Source: Trichomonas vaginalis G3
Lineage: Eukaryota; Parabasalia; Trichomonadida; Trichomonadidae
Assembly (NCBI RefSeq): GCF_026262505.1
Contig: NC_067207.1
Span: 23,218,082-23,282,081 of the forward strand
Direction: 5' to 3'
Length of the DNA: 64,000 nucleotides
Translations under genes and position numbers: made by a program
Shown: piece after piece, positions 43,243-54,315 of the stretch
Layout: the number at the start of each line of letters is the position of its first letter
How positions within the stretch are numbered: position 1 is the stretch's first letter
The notes under the pieces: model-generated
The model's database searches: none
What the model saw: only the letters and a program-made list of their open reading frames with translations
Told to the model about the DNA's origin: nothing

Positions 43243-44183
43243 CATGACAGAAATAGCAAATCTTCTACAGGTTCCATTAAAACAAGGGACAAACAAAAAG
43301 GGTGCATATAATAGAACTATGAAAGTTCCAGACGGAATGAAAGAATTAGTCCACATTGTTGCGGTCTTCAAAAGGATGTTAAACAAATGAGAAACGTTTT
43401 AACATTACCAGAAGCTCAAGCATATGCCAAACGTCATGGACCAAATTGGGAAGCACACGAAGCAGACATTACAGGACCAAATGGAAACCTGATGGTATAA
43501 ATGAAGTTTTCGTTACTGATGGTCAAGGTAATATTAAAGTCATAAATGGTTATAAATTAACTATATCTGATTATCCTAAACGTAAAGCATATAATGAACG
43601 TTATCCTATGCAATTTGATGAAAATGGAAAAGCTGTTAAACAAACATTGGAGAAGGTGAAAATGGTCCAATTAATTCATACCGTCATAATCCATATTCTT
43701 ATTTCAATGAAGAATTAAATGCTTGAAGAGGGACCGGATGGATTACCACGATATGTTAATCAGTTTGATGGTCAATATGCAAATTTGAGACCTGAAATTC
43801 CAGCTAAGAAATTCTTTAAAGTTGCTTTATTCGATCCAGTGTTCAATGAACAGAAAGAAGCAATGAAAGCAGAATTTAAACCAATTCAAGTGGCAAGAAT
43901 TTCTTCATCTTCACTTTCAGAAGCGTTCAAGGAATTGATAAAGAAACCACTTTATTCTCAACAAGGTTATAACTTTGATTTAATTAAAGAAAGTGATAGA
44001 CGTAAATTAGAAAAATCAGATGGTTTTAAGAATGCATGTAATGAAATGATTAAAGATATTGTAAATGATAAAATAAGACTGGAAGAAACTCAAAGCAATA
44101 TCAATAACATAATTGGTGCAGTTACAAAGAAAGTATAAGCAAACAAGGATGAACCTTGGGATATTACCGTAACAACTAAATAA
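43243..44183 (+). pseudogene. Maverick gene region of unknown function, broken
   Basis: Opens [20 protein letters not shown] after the shared T/A-rich leader. Later parts include a Tyr/Pro-rich segment (PKRKAYNERYPMQF) and a helical C-terminus. It lies in the virion module between the ATPase and minor capsid genes, so a structural role is likely but unproven. Confidence 0.5.
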
Positions 44184-44222
44184 AACTTTAAATATATTTT
44201 TCTTTTTTTTATTCAATTATAA

Positions 44223-44919
44223 ATGAGAAGACGTTTCACAAGTCAAAAGAACACAAACGCAAAAGCAGAGATTACGGTTGGTTATAACGTAAATGATGAT
44301 AAATCACGAATTATTCAAAATGTTAAAGTTAATGTTAGCCCTGAATTAACAAGGTCAGCAACTCAACCAAATTTATTAACTCGTGACTTACCGAAAAAGA
44401 GGAGGAGCAAAATAAAGAAGATGGAGACCCAATCATTTTATCTGAACCCGGTAAAGAACCGTTGAAATTCCCACTTATCCAACATACCCCCCACCTCTTT
44501 CATCAAACATCGAGAACCCAGGAATCTACGATTCCAGTCGCAATGCGCCATATAAAGTAGACATTAATTCTGAATTAATGAAAATTTACCGTGATATAAT
44601 AATTAATAATTATGATTCAATAATAAATTTAATTGACCAATCTGGTTTAATTATTTTACCTTATGAATCATTAATTCACATTATCGCCATTCTTTGTGAT
44701 GTTCAAGATTCAGACGTTAAGATTCAATTTTTCATAGATGATGAGGTTTCATGCTGCGGAACAGTTGCAAAAATAAATCCTATAAAGGATATTAGCACAA
44801 TTAAGATATCAAAGAACGGAACAACAACTGAACTTCATTTAACATATAATGATATTTATAATAAAATAGTTGATGAATATAAAATATCACTTGAAAAATT
44901 CTTTGTTAAGGCTATTTAA
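44223..44919 (+). pseudogene. Maverick gene region of unknown function, broken
   Basis: Starts MRRRFTSQKNTNAKAEITVG; the N-terminus is basic and Ser/Thr-rich and the C-terminal part is beta-rich. No family recognised. Confidence 0.45.
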
Positions 44920-45395
44920 TATTCAAGCATTAACATTATCGAATAATAATCCTTTGAATCATAATCAATAATAATTGACCTTTCACCAGTTTCTATCGTT
45001 TGTTTTATTTCTTTTTGTTCCCCACTATCTGGATCGGTCATTGTAATTGTTTTTGTTATAGTATCAGCTTTATCTTTAACTTCAATCTTTTTTCCATCGG
45101 GATATTTAAACCAAAATTCCAAAAATTCGATATTGTCAATCTGTTCATATTTTAATCTATCAATTACATTTTTAATACCATCTGAAAATCTTATGAAATG
45201 GTCATTATATGGGTTTGATTGAACTAAATTTGAATGAAGTGAAATATAACCTGTTGATGAATATGACATTGACTCATATTTTCTGAAAACACTAAAATTT
45301 ATAACATGAATGAATTTCTTATTCGTTGAATTTATGAATTCTTGAGGTAATCTTATTCTAGTTTTATTTATCACTGGAAAATAACGCTTTACCAT
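44916..45395 (-). CDS. Maverick protein of unknown function (about 159 aa)
   Basis: Divergent from the minor capsid gene, with only about 20 bp between starts. I start at MVKRYFPVINK rather than 11 codons upstream. A beta-rich central part is followed by a Glu/Lys/Thr-rich segment (TKTITMTDPDSGEQ). The family is not recognised. Confidence 0.5.
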   Translation of the reverse strand: MVKRYFPVINKTRIRLPQEFINSTNKKFIHVINFSVFRKYESMSYSSTGYISLHSNLVQSNPYNDHFIRFSDGIKNVIDRLKYEQIDNIEFLEFWFKYPDGKKIEVKDKADTITKTITMTDPDSGEQKEIKQTIETGERSIIIDYDSKDYYSIMLMLEY

Positions 45396-45414
45396 ATTTT
45401 TAATCGTAATAAAA

Positions 45415-46125
45415 ATGTCAATTATCAATATTATTTCGAATAATAACTGTGAATTAAATTTAACAGTTAGCGGAATTTATAATGTTACTCTCGTTTCTGT
45501 GAGTGGTAAATTTAATCCCATTCTTTTAGACCCTTCAGATTATATATCATTTATTAAAGATGACCTTGAAAAAACGTATGATATGTATATAAATAATGTG
45601 ATAGCGAAATGGGATATTAACATGATTTTAAGTTATTTAAATGAATCATTTATCGTATGGTATGAAGAAAATTTTAAATCAAAACCTGATAAACTTTTTG
45701 AACTTGATGAAATAAATAACCTTATTAAATTTCCGCTGAAAATTAAATTTTGTACTCCTCATCTTCGTTCATTGTTGGGGATATTAAATTTTGAAAAAGA
45801 TGTTGGGGATGTTTTGTATTCTGACACTGGTTCCAATTTCATTTTAATCAAATGTGATAAAGTTAATACCCCAATGAGATTTTCACATCAAACATTAGAC
45901 CCTAACTCTTACCCATCAATACAAAACATTTTATCCATCAACTTAAACACATTTTCTTTATCATATCCGTTTCAATTATCCGGGAATTCATTTATTCTTC
46001 ATTCAAAAGATTTATCAAATATTAAATTTAGAATAACTGACCTATTTGATTGTGATTTAGAATTCATGAATGAAATATTATGGCAATTTCAAATAGAAAA
46101 AATAGCTGATGAGATAACAGATTAA
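45415..46125 (+). CDS. Probable minor capsid (penton-like) protein of the Maverick (236 aa)
   Basis: Looks whole. The C-terminal pattern (LSNIKFRITDLFDCDLEFM, then a final beta strand) resembles the end of Polinton minor capsid proteins. Size and position in the virion module agree. Such proteins form the five-fold vertices of the particle. Assignment is by pattern and context. Confidence 0.55.
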   Translation: MSIINIISNNNCELNLTVSGIYNVTLVSVSGKFNPILLDPSDYISFIKDDLEKTYDMYINNVIAKWDINMILSYLNESFIVWYEENFKSKPDKLFELDEINNLIKFPLKIKFCTPHLRSLLGILNFEKDVGDVLYSDTGSNFILIKCDKVNTPMRFSHQTLDPNSYPSIQNILSINLNTFSLSYPFQLSGNSFILHSKDLSNIKFRITDLFDCDLEFMNEILWQFQIEKIADEITD

Positions 46126-46180
46126 ATATTTATTTTTAAATCATAATAAATGATTAAACAACAGCAACCACACAACTTAA

Positions 46181-46208
46181 GGCACAAAGCACCCAGGTCC
46201 CTCAGACC
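46181..46208. repeat. Double-hairpin module, copy 2 (degenerate)
   Basis: 28 bp in the fibre gene region. The second half GGTCC-CTC-AGACC pairs at four of five positions and the first half is imperfect; the 13+2+13 layout is kept. Confidence 0.5.
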
Positions 46209-46287
46209 ATTACATACGCCATATATGCATATAATTCAAAGACGGCAGAACAAACGCAAAGGTTGAAATATGGAGATTTGGAGAATA

Positions 46288-47592
46288 TAGGGTGTCCAAA
46301 GGTGCGTTTAGCACAGCGCTCTATATGAGACTATTAAAGGAGATATATGCTGATTATAAATATATAATAAAAAATATGAATATATGTATATGATGAGTAT
46401 GTTGTATTTTGGCGCCATGCCGGGATATAAAATGAATTTTGAGACAAGAGGCGGTTTCGCGGGAAATTTTGGCGGGATTTTTTTCATTTTTTTAATGAAT
46501 CATAAAGAAAACATCCTCGCTCTTGCAAAAAAAATGCAAAGACTGTAAAAAATCTACGAGACATTGGTAAAATGCTTCGGTATGGATGCTCCTAGCTATT
46601 TCACTGTAACGTATCATGTTAGGATGTATCACTTCATGAACAAAAAGGCGCCCATCATAAAAATTGACAAAAAATCGCCGGATCAAAGAAAAATCAAAGC
46701 AATTCTTCAAGCGCTAGATGAAGACCCAAGAGCATCACTCAGAAGGATAGAGGAGATGACAAAGATACCACGTACAACAGTCAGTTATTATCTGCACAAT
46801 TATTTGAACTACAAACTAGCGTATACACGTTGGGTTCCGCACAACCTTAATTCAGTTCAAAAAAAATCTAGAGTCCAATCTTCGAAGAGCTCCTCTCTAT
46901 ATTGGTGTGCGTATCAATCCAAGAAGTTTCGCTTTTTAGTAACAGGGGACGAGTCTTGGTTTCAATATGCAACAGAAGCCAAAATCATGTGGATCTCGAA
47001 GGATGAAAATCCGCAAACATTCCCGAAGAAAAAAATTGACACACCAATGATGATGTTGTCGGTTTTTTGGGGCGTGAATGGCATCATCGCAATTGATATT
47101 CTTCAAAAACCTAATACGATGAATGCTCAGTATCTAATTGACAATGTTCTTACTCAAATTATCAATTCTGATGAGTTTGAGAAATCCAAACAACAAAAAC
47201 AAAAGTTTGCAATTCATTTTGATAATTCAAGAGTTCACAAAAGTCATAAGGTAATGAATTACTTGGTGGAAAAACAATGTCAAAGTTGTTCCAAACCCAA
47301 TTTATTCACCTGATATTGCACCCTCTGATTTTTATTTATTCGGCACGCTAAAAAAGAGAGCTGAAGGACGCGAATTCGCGAGTCCAGATGATCTTGAAAA
47401 TTTTGTAAGAGAGCAATTTGAGCAATTTTCTCATGATGATTTAAAGCGCGTCTTTCAAGCCTGGATCGATCGCTGCGAACGCGTGATTGAATCCAATGGT
47501 GATTATATTTAAATAAACTTTATATATATGTAACTTGTTTATTTCTATTCGCAGTATTCAGGTTTGTGCTAAACACACCTTTGGACACCCTA
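46288..47592 (+). mobile_element. Tvmar1-like mariner inserted in the Maverick (1305 bp)
   Basis: Ends are inverted repeats of about 28 bp starting TAGGGTGTCCAAAGGTG, flanked by TA on each side (46286-46287 and 47593-47594), the standard mariner target duplication. Length and encoded transposase agree with Tvmar1, known from Trichomonas vaginalis at about 1.3 kb. It is younger than the Maverick copy that it interrupts. Confidence 0.95.
46495..47512 (+). pseudogene. Mariner transposase, inactivated
   Basis: It starts MNHKENILALAKKMQRL. An in-frame TAA at 46546-46548 interrupts it near the N-terminus. The helix-turn-helix (ASLRRIEEMTKIPRTTVSYY) and the first two catalytic aspartates (TGDESW, HFDNSRVH) follow. 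One extra A in the five-A run at 47270-47274 shifts the frame. The rest (YSPDIAPSDFYLFG to the TAA at 47510) is in the next frame. Removing the extra A gives the D,D34D spacing of mariners. Two lesions make this copy non-autonomous. Confidence 0.9.
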
Positions 47593-48001
47593 TAGTATTG
47601 AAAAATGACCATTTCGAATTCGTTTGCAAGGGTGGTGCAGTGATATCAAATATAAAAGAAATTTTATTTATGAATTCAAACATTAAAGGTATAACGGATG
47701 ATATAACATCAATTCCACCAGAAGAACAAAGATATTACGCATTAAATGCATTTCCTAAAGTTTTGAAGATTGGAAGATTTAATTTAAATGAGGAATTCAT
47801 AGAAGGTTTCCTAAATGACATAATGAAGAGGGTGGATAAGGAATATGTGGATAGTGAGTTAATGAAGAAGGCAAATTTGGTTTATGTTGATGAAAAAGAT
47901 AATGAAATTAAAGAAAGGGTTGAATGGTATCATGAATGGACATCAAAGATTTTAAAAACTAAAGCCGATACAGGATGGGTTTCAGGATGTTTAGACCTTA
48001 A

Positions 48002-48145
48002 AGCGGATAAAACATATGTTAACGATGAGTTAGAGAAGAAGGCGGATAAAACATATGTTAACGATGAGTTAGAGAAGAAGGCGGATAAAACATATGTTAA
48101 CGATGAGTTAGAGAAGAAGGCGGATAAAACATATGTTAACGAAAT
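48002..48145 (+). repeat. 39-bp tandem repeat in the fibre gene
   Basis: Just over three direct copies of a 39-bp unit encode the 13-residue shaft repeat. The copies are nearly identical at DNA level, implying recent expansion. Confidence 0.85.
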
Positions 48146-49255
48146 ATACCAAAGTTTGATAGGAACAAAAAATATTGAAACTATTGTTGGTGATTTTTCT
48201 GTCAATGAAGAAAATAAATATTTTAGATGGCAGTTTGTACAGTCCTTAAAAAATGGTACACGGTGTAAACTCATTCCGAAAAATAACAATGAAATGTATG
48301 TAAGTTATAAAAAGAATGATGGCACACAAGTTAAAGTTCCATTAGACAACAACTGTTACTTAAACTTATATGGAGACGAACAAAAGAAATATTTAAGAGT
48401 TTATGAAATGGCAGATATGACATTGCCTGACCCAGCTCCAGCACCATATTATTATGACTATGGAGATGATGTCAGAACACCACATGTAGATGAACAAAAG
48501 TTAACATTATATTTAGATTATTATAGATATAAAAGATATAATGCAATAGAAAAAACGAGAATAGTATATTATTATACAGATGACAGAAATAAATATTATA
48601 GTCAAGATTTTACCTACCCTGAAAACATAAGATTATATTATAAAAAATATTCTGACACAAACCAGAAGAAACCTGAAATAGTTACACTATATTTTAAGTT
48701 CAAAAGAGACAATCCTATAATATCTCATATGTTTGATTTAATGAACCCAGTAGGTTCTATTTATACATCTATGGATGCAAGAGGTCCTCAAGTAATGTTT
48801 GGTGTTGGTGCATGGGAACAAATAGTTGACAGGTTTTGTATTGTGCAAACTCTTCAAAGGAAACAGGAGGAAGTAAAACGATTTCAGGTGAAAATTTACC
48901 CGCACACAGTCACTACATAGATTTAAGTACATCTCAAGCAGGTTGGCAAGCATAGATATTGGGATTGGTCAGGAATGACAAAAGGTAAAGGATATGATGT
49001 TAAAGACGACGTTAAGTTTGCCATAAATTGTTACTGGAGTGACACTCAGGGAGAAGGAAACCATACACATCACGTTTCAGAATATACACAAACAACGGGA
49101 CAAAGTAAAGAATACATGCCACCTTACATGACAGTTTACGCATGGTATAGAGTTCAATGAATGAACTAAATATATTTTATGTCTGTAATTAATTAGGTAA
49201 TGAAGTAATGGATGAACTGCAGAAATAAATGTTTACGTTAATGTTTACGTTAAGT

Positions 49256-49283
49256 GACTCAAAGAGTCCGGAGACAAAGTCTC
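49256..49283. repeat. Double-hairpin module, copy 3
   Basis: 28 bp: first hairpin GACTC-AAA-GAGTC, 2-base spacer CG, second stem GAGAC/GTCTC with loop AAA; all ten pairs perfect. Confidence 0.85.
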
Positions 49284-49285
49284 AT

Positions 49286-49420
49286 GTTTTAGGTTATTCA
49301 ATAATTAATTATTTTTGAAGAACTGAAGGTGTCACTACTTCACCATGTGTCACTCGGTTAATTAACTTCTCTGAAAAAATGAGACAACATGACATTTTGA
49401 CAACAACACAGGAGGAAGGC
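49286..49420 (-). repeat. Inverted copy of the 120-bp repeat found at 51822
   Basis: This 135-bp block is the reverse complement of sequence in the tandem array at 51822-52188. Both contain a TTAATTAACC core next to GAGTGACAC. The two blocks bracket the primase-helicase region. Confidence 0.85.
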
Positions 49421-51757
49421 AAAAATAAATTCCAATCATACTTTATACTGCCTCATTTACAGGTATTTCATCGTCAGTAAATGAATCCTCATTATCGTTT
49501 GGTTCAACCTGTTTATATAATCCTTTCATTTCTTCTTTCAAAACAAACAACACCATGTTTGTTTACCATCTATTCTTCTCTGTTTCCTATCACATTTATC
49601 CTTAATGCTCATTTGGAATTCTTGTCTTTCATGTCTGATGGTTTGCAGAATAGAGGCATTTTTACATGTCATACCTGCACTCAATTCATCATATGTGTAT
49701 TTATCCATTCATCTAAAGGATTTGTTGATAATTCAATTAAATCTTGTTTGGCTTCAGTCATCGGTATGATTCGTACATTAAATGATGGAAAGGTCGTAAT
49801 TGATAAAATATGTTAAAAGGTTATCATAAAATTCTTAGTGCATGAATCCATTAAATTCTTGAAGTAATCAAATTGACCCTTGAATTTACCATATACCCTT
49901 AAAACTACGTATCTTCTGTCTCCAACTTCAATTTGACAGGGTAGACGTTATTAGTTTACCAAAATGAAATTGGCAACATTCTGAGCAGTTCTTCTGGGTT
50001 GATTCTTTTCATTAATTCTAATCTCATTATCCGTAATAATTGATTTCAAAGCGTTGAAGTTTGCGAGTCTATCTTCACCAACATTCTTGAGTTCATTAAG
50101 TACAAGAAACATTTTATTCTCAACTACTGAATTGAAATTACCCGTTAGCTCACTTATTTCAGTAATGTTTTTACATGAATAACCAGCGAGAAGTTCAGAA
50201 TAATATCTGTAAATCTGTTTTTACCTGTTCCCTGAAGTCCTTTCCAAATAATTGCTGTTTCATTCTTGATTCCAGGATGTTGAATCATTGATGCAATCCA
50301 GCGAGAAGGTATTTATACACTTCATCGTTATTATCACAAATGGCTTCTTTAATGAAATTCATAAACATCTCAATTTTTGAGTAATCAGGCTTTTCAAGAA
50401 TGTTGTATTTATAACCCTGAAACGTTGAGAAAACATCTGGGGAATCAGATTTAAAGCAAACACCCTTAACGGTTAATGAGGATAATTGATTTAATAGTAC
50501 GTCCCATGCTGTTATGGTTTTACCTTCTTCTTTAAATAATTTAATCATTTTGAGTGACTCTTTCATGTTTGATTGAAGAACGAATGATATTTGATTCATT
50601 TTGTCGTGGATATTATAGTCCTTTTGAATGAAATATTTATTTCCACAATCTACAAAACGGATTACACGTGATAAATCCTCAATTACTTCAGAACTGTTTT
50701 TATACTGATGATTTTCAGCCCTGCGTCTAATATCTGTTATCAAAAACGAGTCATCAAGTTTGATATCAAATGTTATTTTTGGCTTACGTAATAAAGGTAA
50801 AACATATTCATCATAATATTCCTTTTGATAAAGTTTTAGAATCTTCACCAAAACAAATGGAGAAGTCATTAAATGTGCATATCTACTACGTGCTTTTTCA
50901 AAATTACTTTTTGCATTTTCAGTTAAATTGCAGAAATTATAAACGTTATCGTATGCTTCATTAATTAAATGATTAGGTAACGAATTAATTGCTTGAAACA
51001 GTGTGAATAATGTCACTTCTTTTTCTAAATTCATGTTTCCACCATCATTATGTACTTCAAAATCACTAATGCCATCAACTATGCTCTGGGCAAGTTTATC
51101 GTCAATGTTTACATCTTTGTTTTCATTCATGATAGTCTTTATTTCTTCGTTCTTCTGTTCAACTCTTACCTTAATATTCAAATCATTTAATATATCATTC
51201 ACTGTTCTAGTTAATGTTGAATCATAACTTCCACGAATGAATGAGTATGTATTGATTGGTTCTGTTGCATTCTTGCGAACTCTTGAATCAGCCATAACCA
51301 CTAATGAACGCTTTGAATCATCCATTGAAGTCATTATATCAATATCATAATCATTGCAGGAATAGCATTTAATCATTCTGTTCGAAACTGCATAGAAGAA
51401 ATTAGTGTTGCAATAAATGTGAAGACCTCCTGAAGCGGTTTTAACGATAACATCTTTATCCGAAAGTTTTGATAGAATGTCTTTTCTAACTGTTTCTTTA
51501 AGTTCATCATTGTATGATTTATTGATATCAACATCTATAATCGTTAAATTTGAAATTTTATTTACTAATAAAGCCACACCAGTTTTCCTTCCTCTTCCTC
51601 CATCATGTTTGAGGTAGTTATGTAAATCAATCTTGTTTTCACCAATTCTTTCGTTGAGGGTTTTAGTTTCTGCCACAACTAATTCCTCAGCTAATGAATC
51701 AATAACTTTTTCATCAGAAACGATATAGTTGTTGTTGTTGTTGTTTGTTGCTGTCAT
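49421..51757 (-). pseudogene. Primase-helicase region of the Maverick (AEP primase plus SF3-like helicase), broken
   Basis: The N-terminal half reads like an archaeo-eukaryotic primase/prim-pol (TIIDVDIN and KTASGGLHIYCN motifs). The C-terminal half has a Walker A segment of the D5/SF3 helicase type (GLQGTGKN). It would prime and unwind element DNA. Not all Polintons carry such a gene. It is broken, chiefly in the helicase half. Confidence 0.65.
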
Positions 51758-51821
51758 TTATATAGGAATAAAAAAATAAAAATAATTTTAAAACTAACTT
51801 TATTTTTGGACTGCATCATAT

Positions 51822-52188
51822 TTCCTGTGTTGTTGTCAAAATGTCATGTTGTCTCATTTTTTCAGAGAAGTTAATTAACCGAGTGACACATGGTGAAGTA
51901 GTGACACCTTCAGTTATTCAAAAATAATTCATAACTGCCTTCCTCCTGTGATGTTGTCAAAATGTCATGTTGTCTCATTTTTTCAGAGAAGTTAATTAAC
52001 CTGGTGACATGGTGACGTGGTGACACCTTCAGTTCTTCAAAAATAATTCATAACTGCCTTCCTCCTGTGATGTTGTCAAAATGTCATGTTGTCTCATTTT
52101 TTCAGAGAAGTTAATTAACCTGGTGACATGGTGACGTGGTGACACCTTCAGTTCTTCAAAAATAATTAATTATTGAATAACCTAAAAC
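51822..52188 (+). repeat. Three tandem copies of a ~120-bp repeat upstream of the primase-helicase gene
   Basis: Equivalent points (GTCAAAATGTCATG) lie at 51835, 51956 and 52075. Each unit contains the palindrome TTAATTAA and a GTGACA-rich stretch. An inverted single unit lies at the other end of the gene. The position just upstream of the start suggests a regulatory or origin role, unproven. Confidence 0.85.
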
Positions 52189-52235
52189 CATTAACGATAA
52201 AATAAGTGATAACAAATTTTTATTTTTATCATAAA

Positions 52236-52399
52236 CGGATACCCCACAAGCTCAAAATTTACCACGAATCATAACAAGGGAGGAAATGATAAAAATGATG
52301 CGAGAACTTGCTAAAAATAACAAACCACTAAAACTGAGAAAATGTGGTTATGCAGTAATGATGGAAAGAGAGACGTTGTCGAAGAGGAATAAAAATTAA
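52236..52399 (+). pseudogene. Short Maverick gene piece
   Basis: An open plus-strand stretch with protein-like content (EEMIKMMRELAKNNKPLKLR and a KCGYAVMMERE end). The element family probably has a small gene here; this copy appears partial. No function known. Confidence 0.35.
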
Positions 52400-52668
52400 A
52401 TTTGGATTGAGTTTAAAAATTCATCTTTATTAAATTCATCTCTTCCAATCAATTTATTTATTCTATTAAATTCTTTTATTTTTGCTTCACTCAGTTTAAG
52501 GATTGAACGGTAAGTTTCTAATTTTTCGATTATTTCTTTCCTCTCTTTATCGTTTTCAACCCCACCGCATTGCGGCTTCTTTTTGTAATAGCATATTTTT
52601 GATTTAATTCTGTTTAGTTTCTTTTTATATTCATCGTCTGGACTCTTGACTGCTTTGTTGTCACTCAT
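52396..52668 (-). CDS. Small coiled-coil Maverick protein (90 aa)
   Basis: Looks whole: a Lys/Glu-rich helical protein (RKEIIEKLETYRSILKLSEA) downstream of the integrase on the same strand. A small GC-rich hairpin within it encodes KPQCGG. Function unknown. Confidence 0.5.
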   Translation of the reverse strand: MSDNKAVKSPDDEYKKKLNRIKSKICYYKKKPQCGGVENDKERKEIIEKLETYRSILKLSEAKIKEFNRINKLIGRDEFNKDEFLNSIQI

Positions 52669-52688
52669 TTCTTACGAAATAAAAAAAA

Positions 52689-54194
52689 TTAAATATTATT
52701 TAAATATAATGGAGTAATAAAATAAATCGGAATTTCTATTAATTTATTGTCAACTTCAACTAATGCATTGCCGTTAATATATCTAACAAATTCAGCTATC
52801 GTGTCAAATCTTCGTCTTCTTTTTGTCATTGATTTATCAGTTTTTCCATAATCGAGATGAATTAAAACTTTATTTCCTTGTTTAAAATTCATGAGCCCCG
52901 AATTAATTTGTTCACGTTTAACATCATTCAACCTTTCCATTTGCTTTCTAATATATTCCCATTCTTTTGAAATATCATTTTTCATTTCCACTGGTTTCAT
53001 GTTTATAGTTCTATGCCATGTATTATTATAATAATATACTAACTGCTGTATGATGGAGTCATGATTTCCATCCCAGTATATCTGACCGTTAACCCCTAAC
53101 GCATCTCTAAGAGTTCTCATTACCGCATCAACTATTTTATTATGAAACGTATATGGAGAGGATGAGAAGAAAAAATTAATTTGTGGGAAATAATGAGTCA
53201 TAGCTGCCTGAAATCCTTTATCACCATCACCCCTGATATTATCTACTCTTTCATGATCTAGTAAGTATTGAATAGCTCTTCTTGTTTCCTGTTTTGTTTT
53301 CCCTTTCACCGGAATGCAATATAAATATCTAGTGTTAATGTTAATGGCAAATAAATAAGTAACGTTTCCTTTTGAATATTCCAGATGATCGATTTCGTAT
53401 GAATATGGATATGGAGCAAATGAAGGTCGACTAAATTTTTCCTTTAACGGTTGAATTTTCGGGTCAATTGGTTTATTTAATATCTTGAAATCCTTTTTAA
53501 AATCTTTTTGCTTCTTTAATGTTTGAAATGGATATAATAAAGTGAATGATGAAGGATTAACTGAAGGAGGAGGCGGTACTGTCGTTGGAGGTTTTGGTGT
53601 TGCAAGTGGTTTAATTTTATCTGCTTTGATTTTGGATTTCATTCCTTCCTTCATTAATTCTGGATGTATTCTATTCATTTGTTTTAAATATGCTGTATAT
53701 AAAGGTTTGATATACTTTCCCGCTTCGAGTTTATGTTGAAGGATGAATTCCAAAAGTTGATCTTCATTTAAAAGTCGGGCTGAATATGGTTTAACTAATG
53801 AATCATAAATTAAAGCTTGTGCTTCATTTATGGTCTGAAGGACCTGGGTGTTTTGCACCTTTGGCTTTTGCGGCTCAGGATTATATAATTTATATAATTC
53901 ATCAATATCTTCTTCTGTTAATACTTTATTTTTGAAATCTTTCAACTGTTTAAGTTGTGATTTAGTTTTTCCCTTTGAATATTCATTATTTTTAATTTTG
54001 TCTTTAATTTCAGAAATTATTTTATTATGATATTTCAAAATTTCATTTTTATAATATGGATAATAATATTCCATATCATCACCCGTTATATTGTTATCAT
54101 ATTTTTGGAGATATGCTTTTAAATCATAATAATCAAGAAAATTTTGATTAAATACTAAATTATCAATTAAAATTTTTAAATCTACGCTATCCAT
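52689..54194 (-). CDS. Maverick integrase (501 aa)
   Basis: Looks whole. The N-terminal half is helical and Pro-rich. The central rve-type catalytic core (about residues 265-400) shows YEIDHLEYSKG, IRGDGDKGF and the HNKIVDAVMRTLRDAL helix. The C-terminal 60 residues form an SH3/chromo-like segment (GNKVLIHLDYGKTDKS). It belongs to the retroviral-type integrase family that inserts Polintons with a 5-6 bp duplication, in accord with the 6-bp duplication here. Confidence 0.85.
   Translation of the reverse strand: MDSVDLKILIDNLVFNQNFLDYYDLKAYLQKYDNNITGDDMEYYYPYYKNEILKYHNKIISEIKDKIKNNEYSKGKTKSQLKQLKDFKNKVLTEEDIDELYKLYNPEPQKPKVQNTQVLQTINEAQALIYDSLVKPYSARLLNEDQLLEFILQHKLEAGKYIKPLYTAYLKQMNRIHPELMKEGMKSKIKADKIKPLATPKPPTTVPPPPSVNPSSFTLLYPFQTLKKQKDFKKDFKILNKPIDPKIQPLKEKFSRPSFAPYPYSYEIDHLEYSKGNVTYLFAININTRYLYCIPVKGKTKQETRRAIQYLLDHERVDNIRGDGDKGFQAAMTHYFPQINFFFSSSPYTFHNKIVDAVMRTLRDALGVNGQIYWDGNHDSIIQQLVYYYNNTWHRTINMKPVEMKNDISKEWEYIRKQMERLNDVKREQINSGLMNFKQGNKVLIHLDYGKTDKSMTKRRRRFDTIAEFVRYINGNALVEVDNKLIEIPIYFITPLYLNNI
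53832..53859. repeat. Double-hairpin module, copy 4, inside the integrase gene
   Basis: 28 bp: stems GGTCT/GGACC and GGTGT/GCACC, each with one T-G wobble, loops GAA and TTT, spacer TG. Read through by the integrase frame. Confidence 0.75.
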
Positions 54195-54315
54195 TTATAT
54201 AAAAATAAAATAAGTGTTTTAAGGGTGCCCACCTCTTTGAATCATAGTATCAAAACCATCATTAACGGTTCCTTTTGTCTCTTCTGTGGCATTTCATTAA
54301 ATAAATTTTAAATTA

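Larger units (their letters stand above)
46151..49160 (+). pseudogene. Fibre/tail-collar-like gene of the Maverick, split by a mariner
   Basis: After the mariner insertion the sequence encodes helical segments and a 13-residue repeat (ADKTYVNDELEKK, just over three copies) typical of trimeric fibre shafts. A beta-rich region follows, then a C-terminal block of the phage tail-collar type (LMNPVGSIYTSMDARGPQV, then WEQIVDRF). It could be a host- or particle-binding spike. Broken besides the insertion. Confidence 0.6.

Noticed and set aside
49481-49816. 111-codon plus-strand frame
   Set aside because: It lies antisense to the primase-helicase region, whose protein-like content is on the minus strand.
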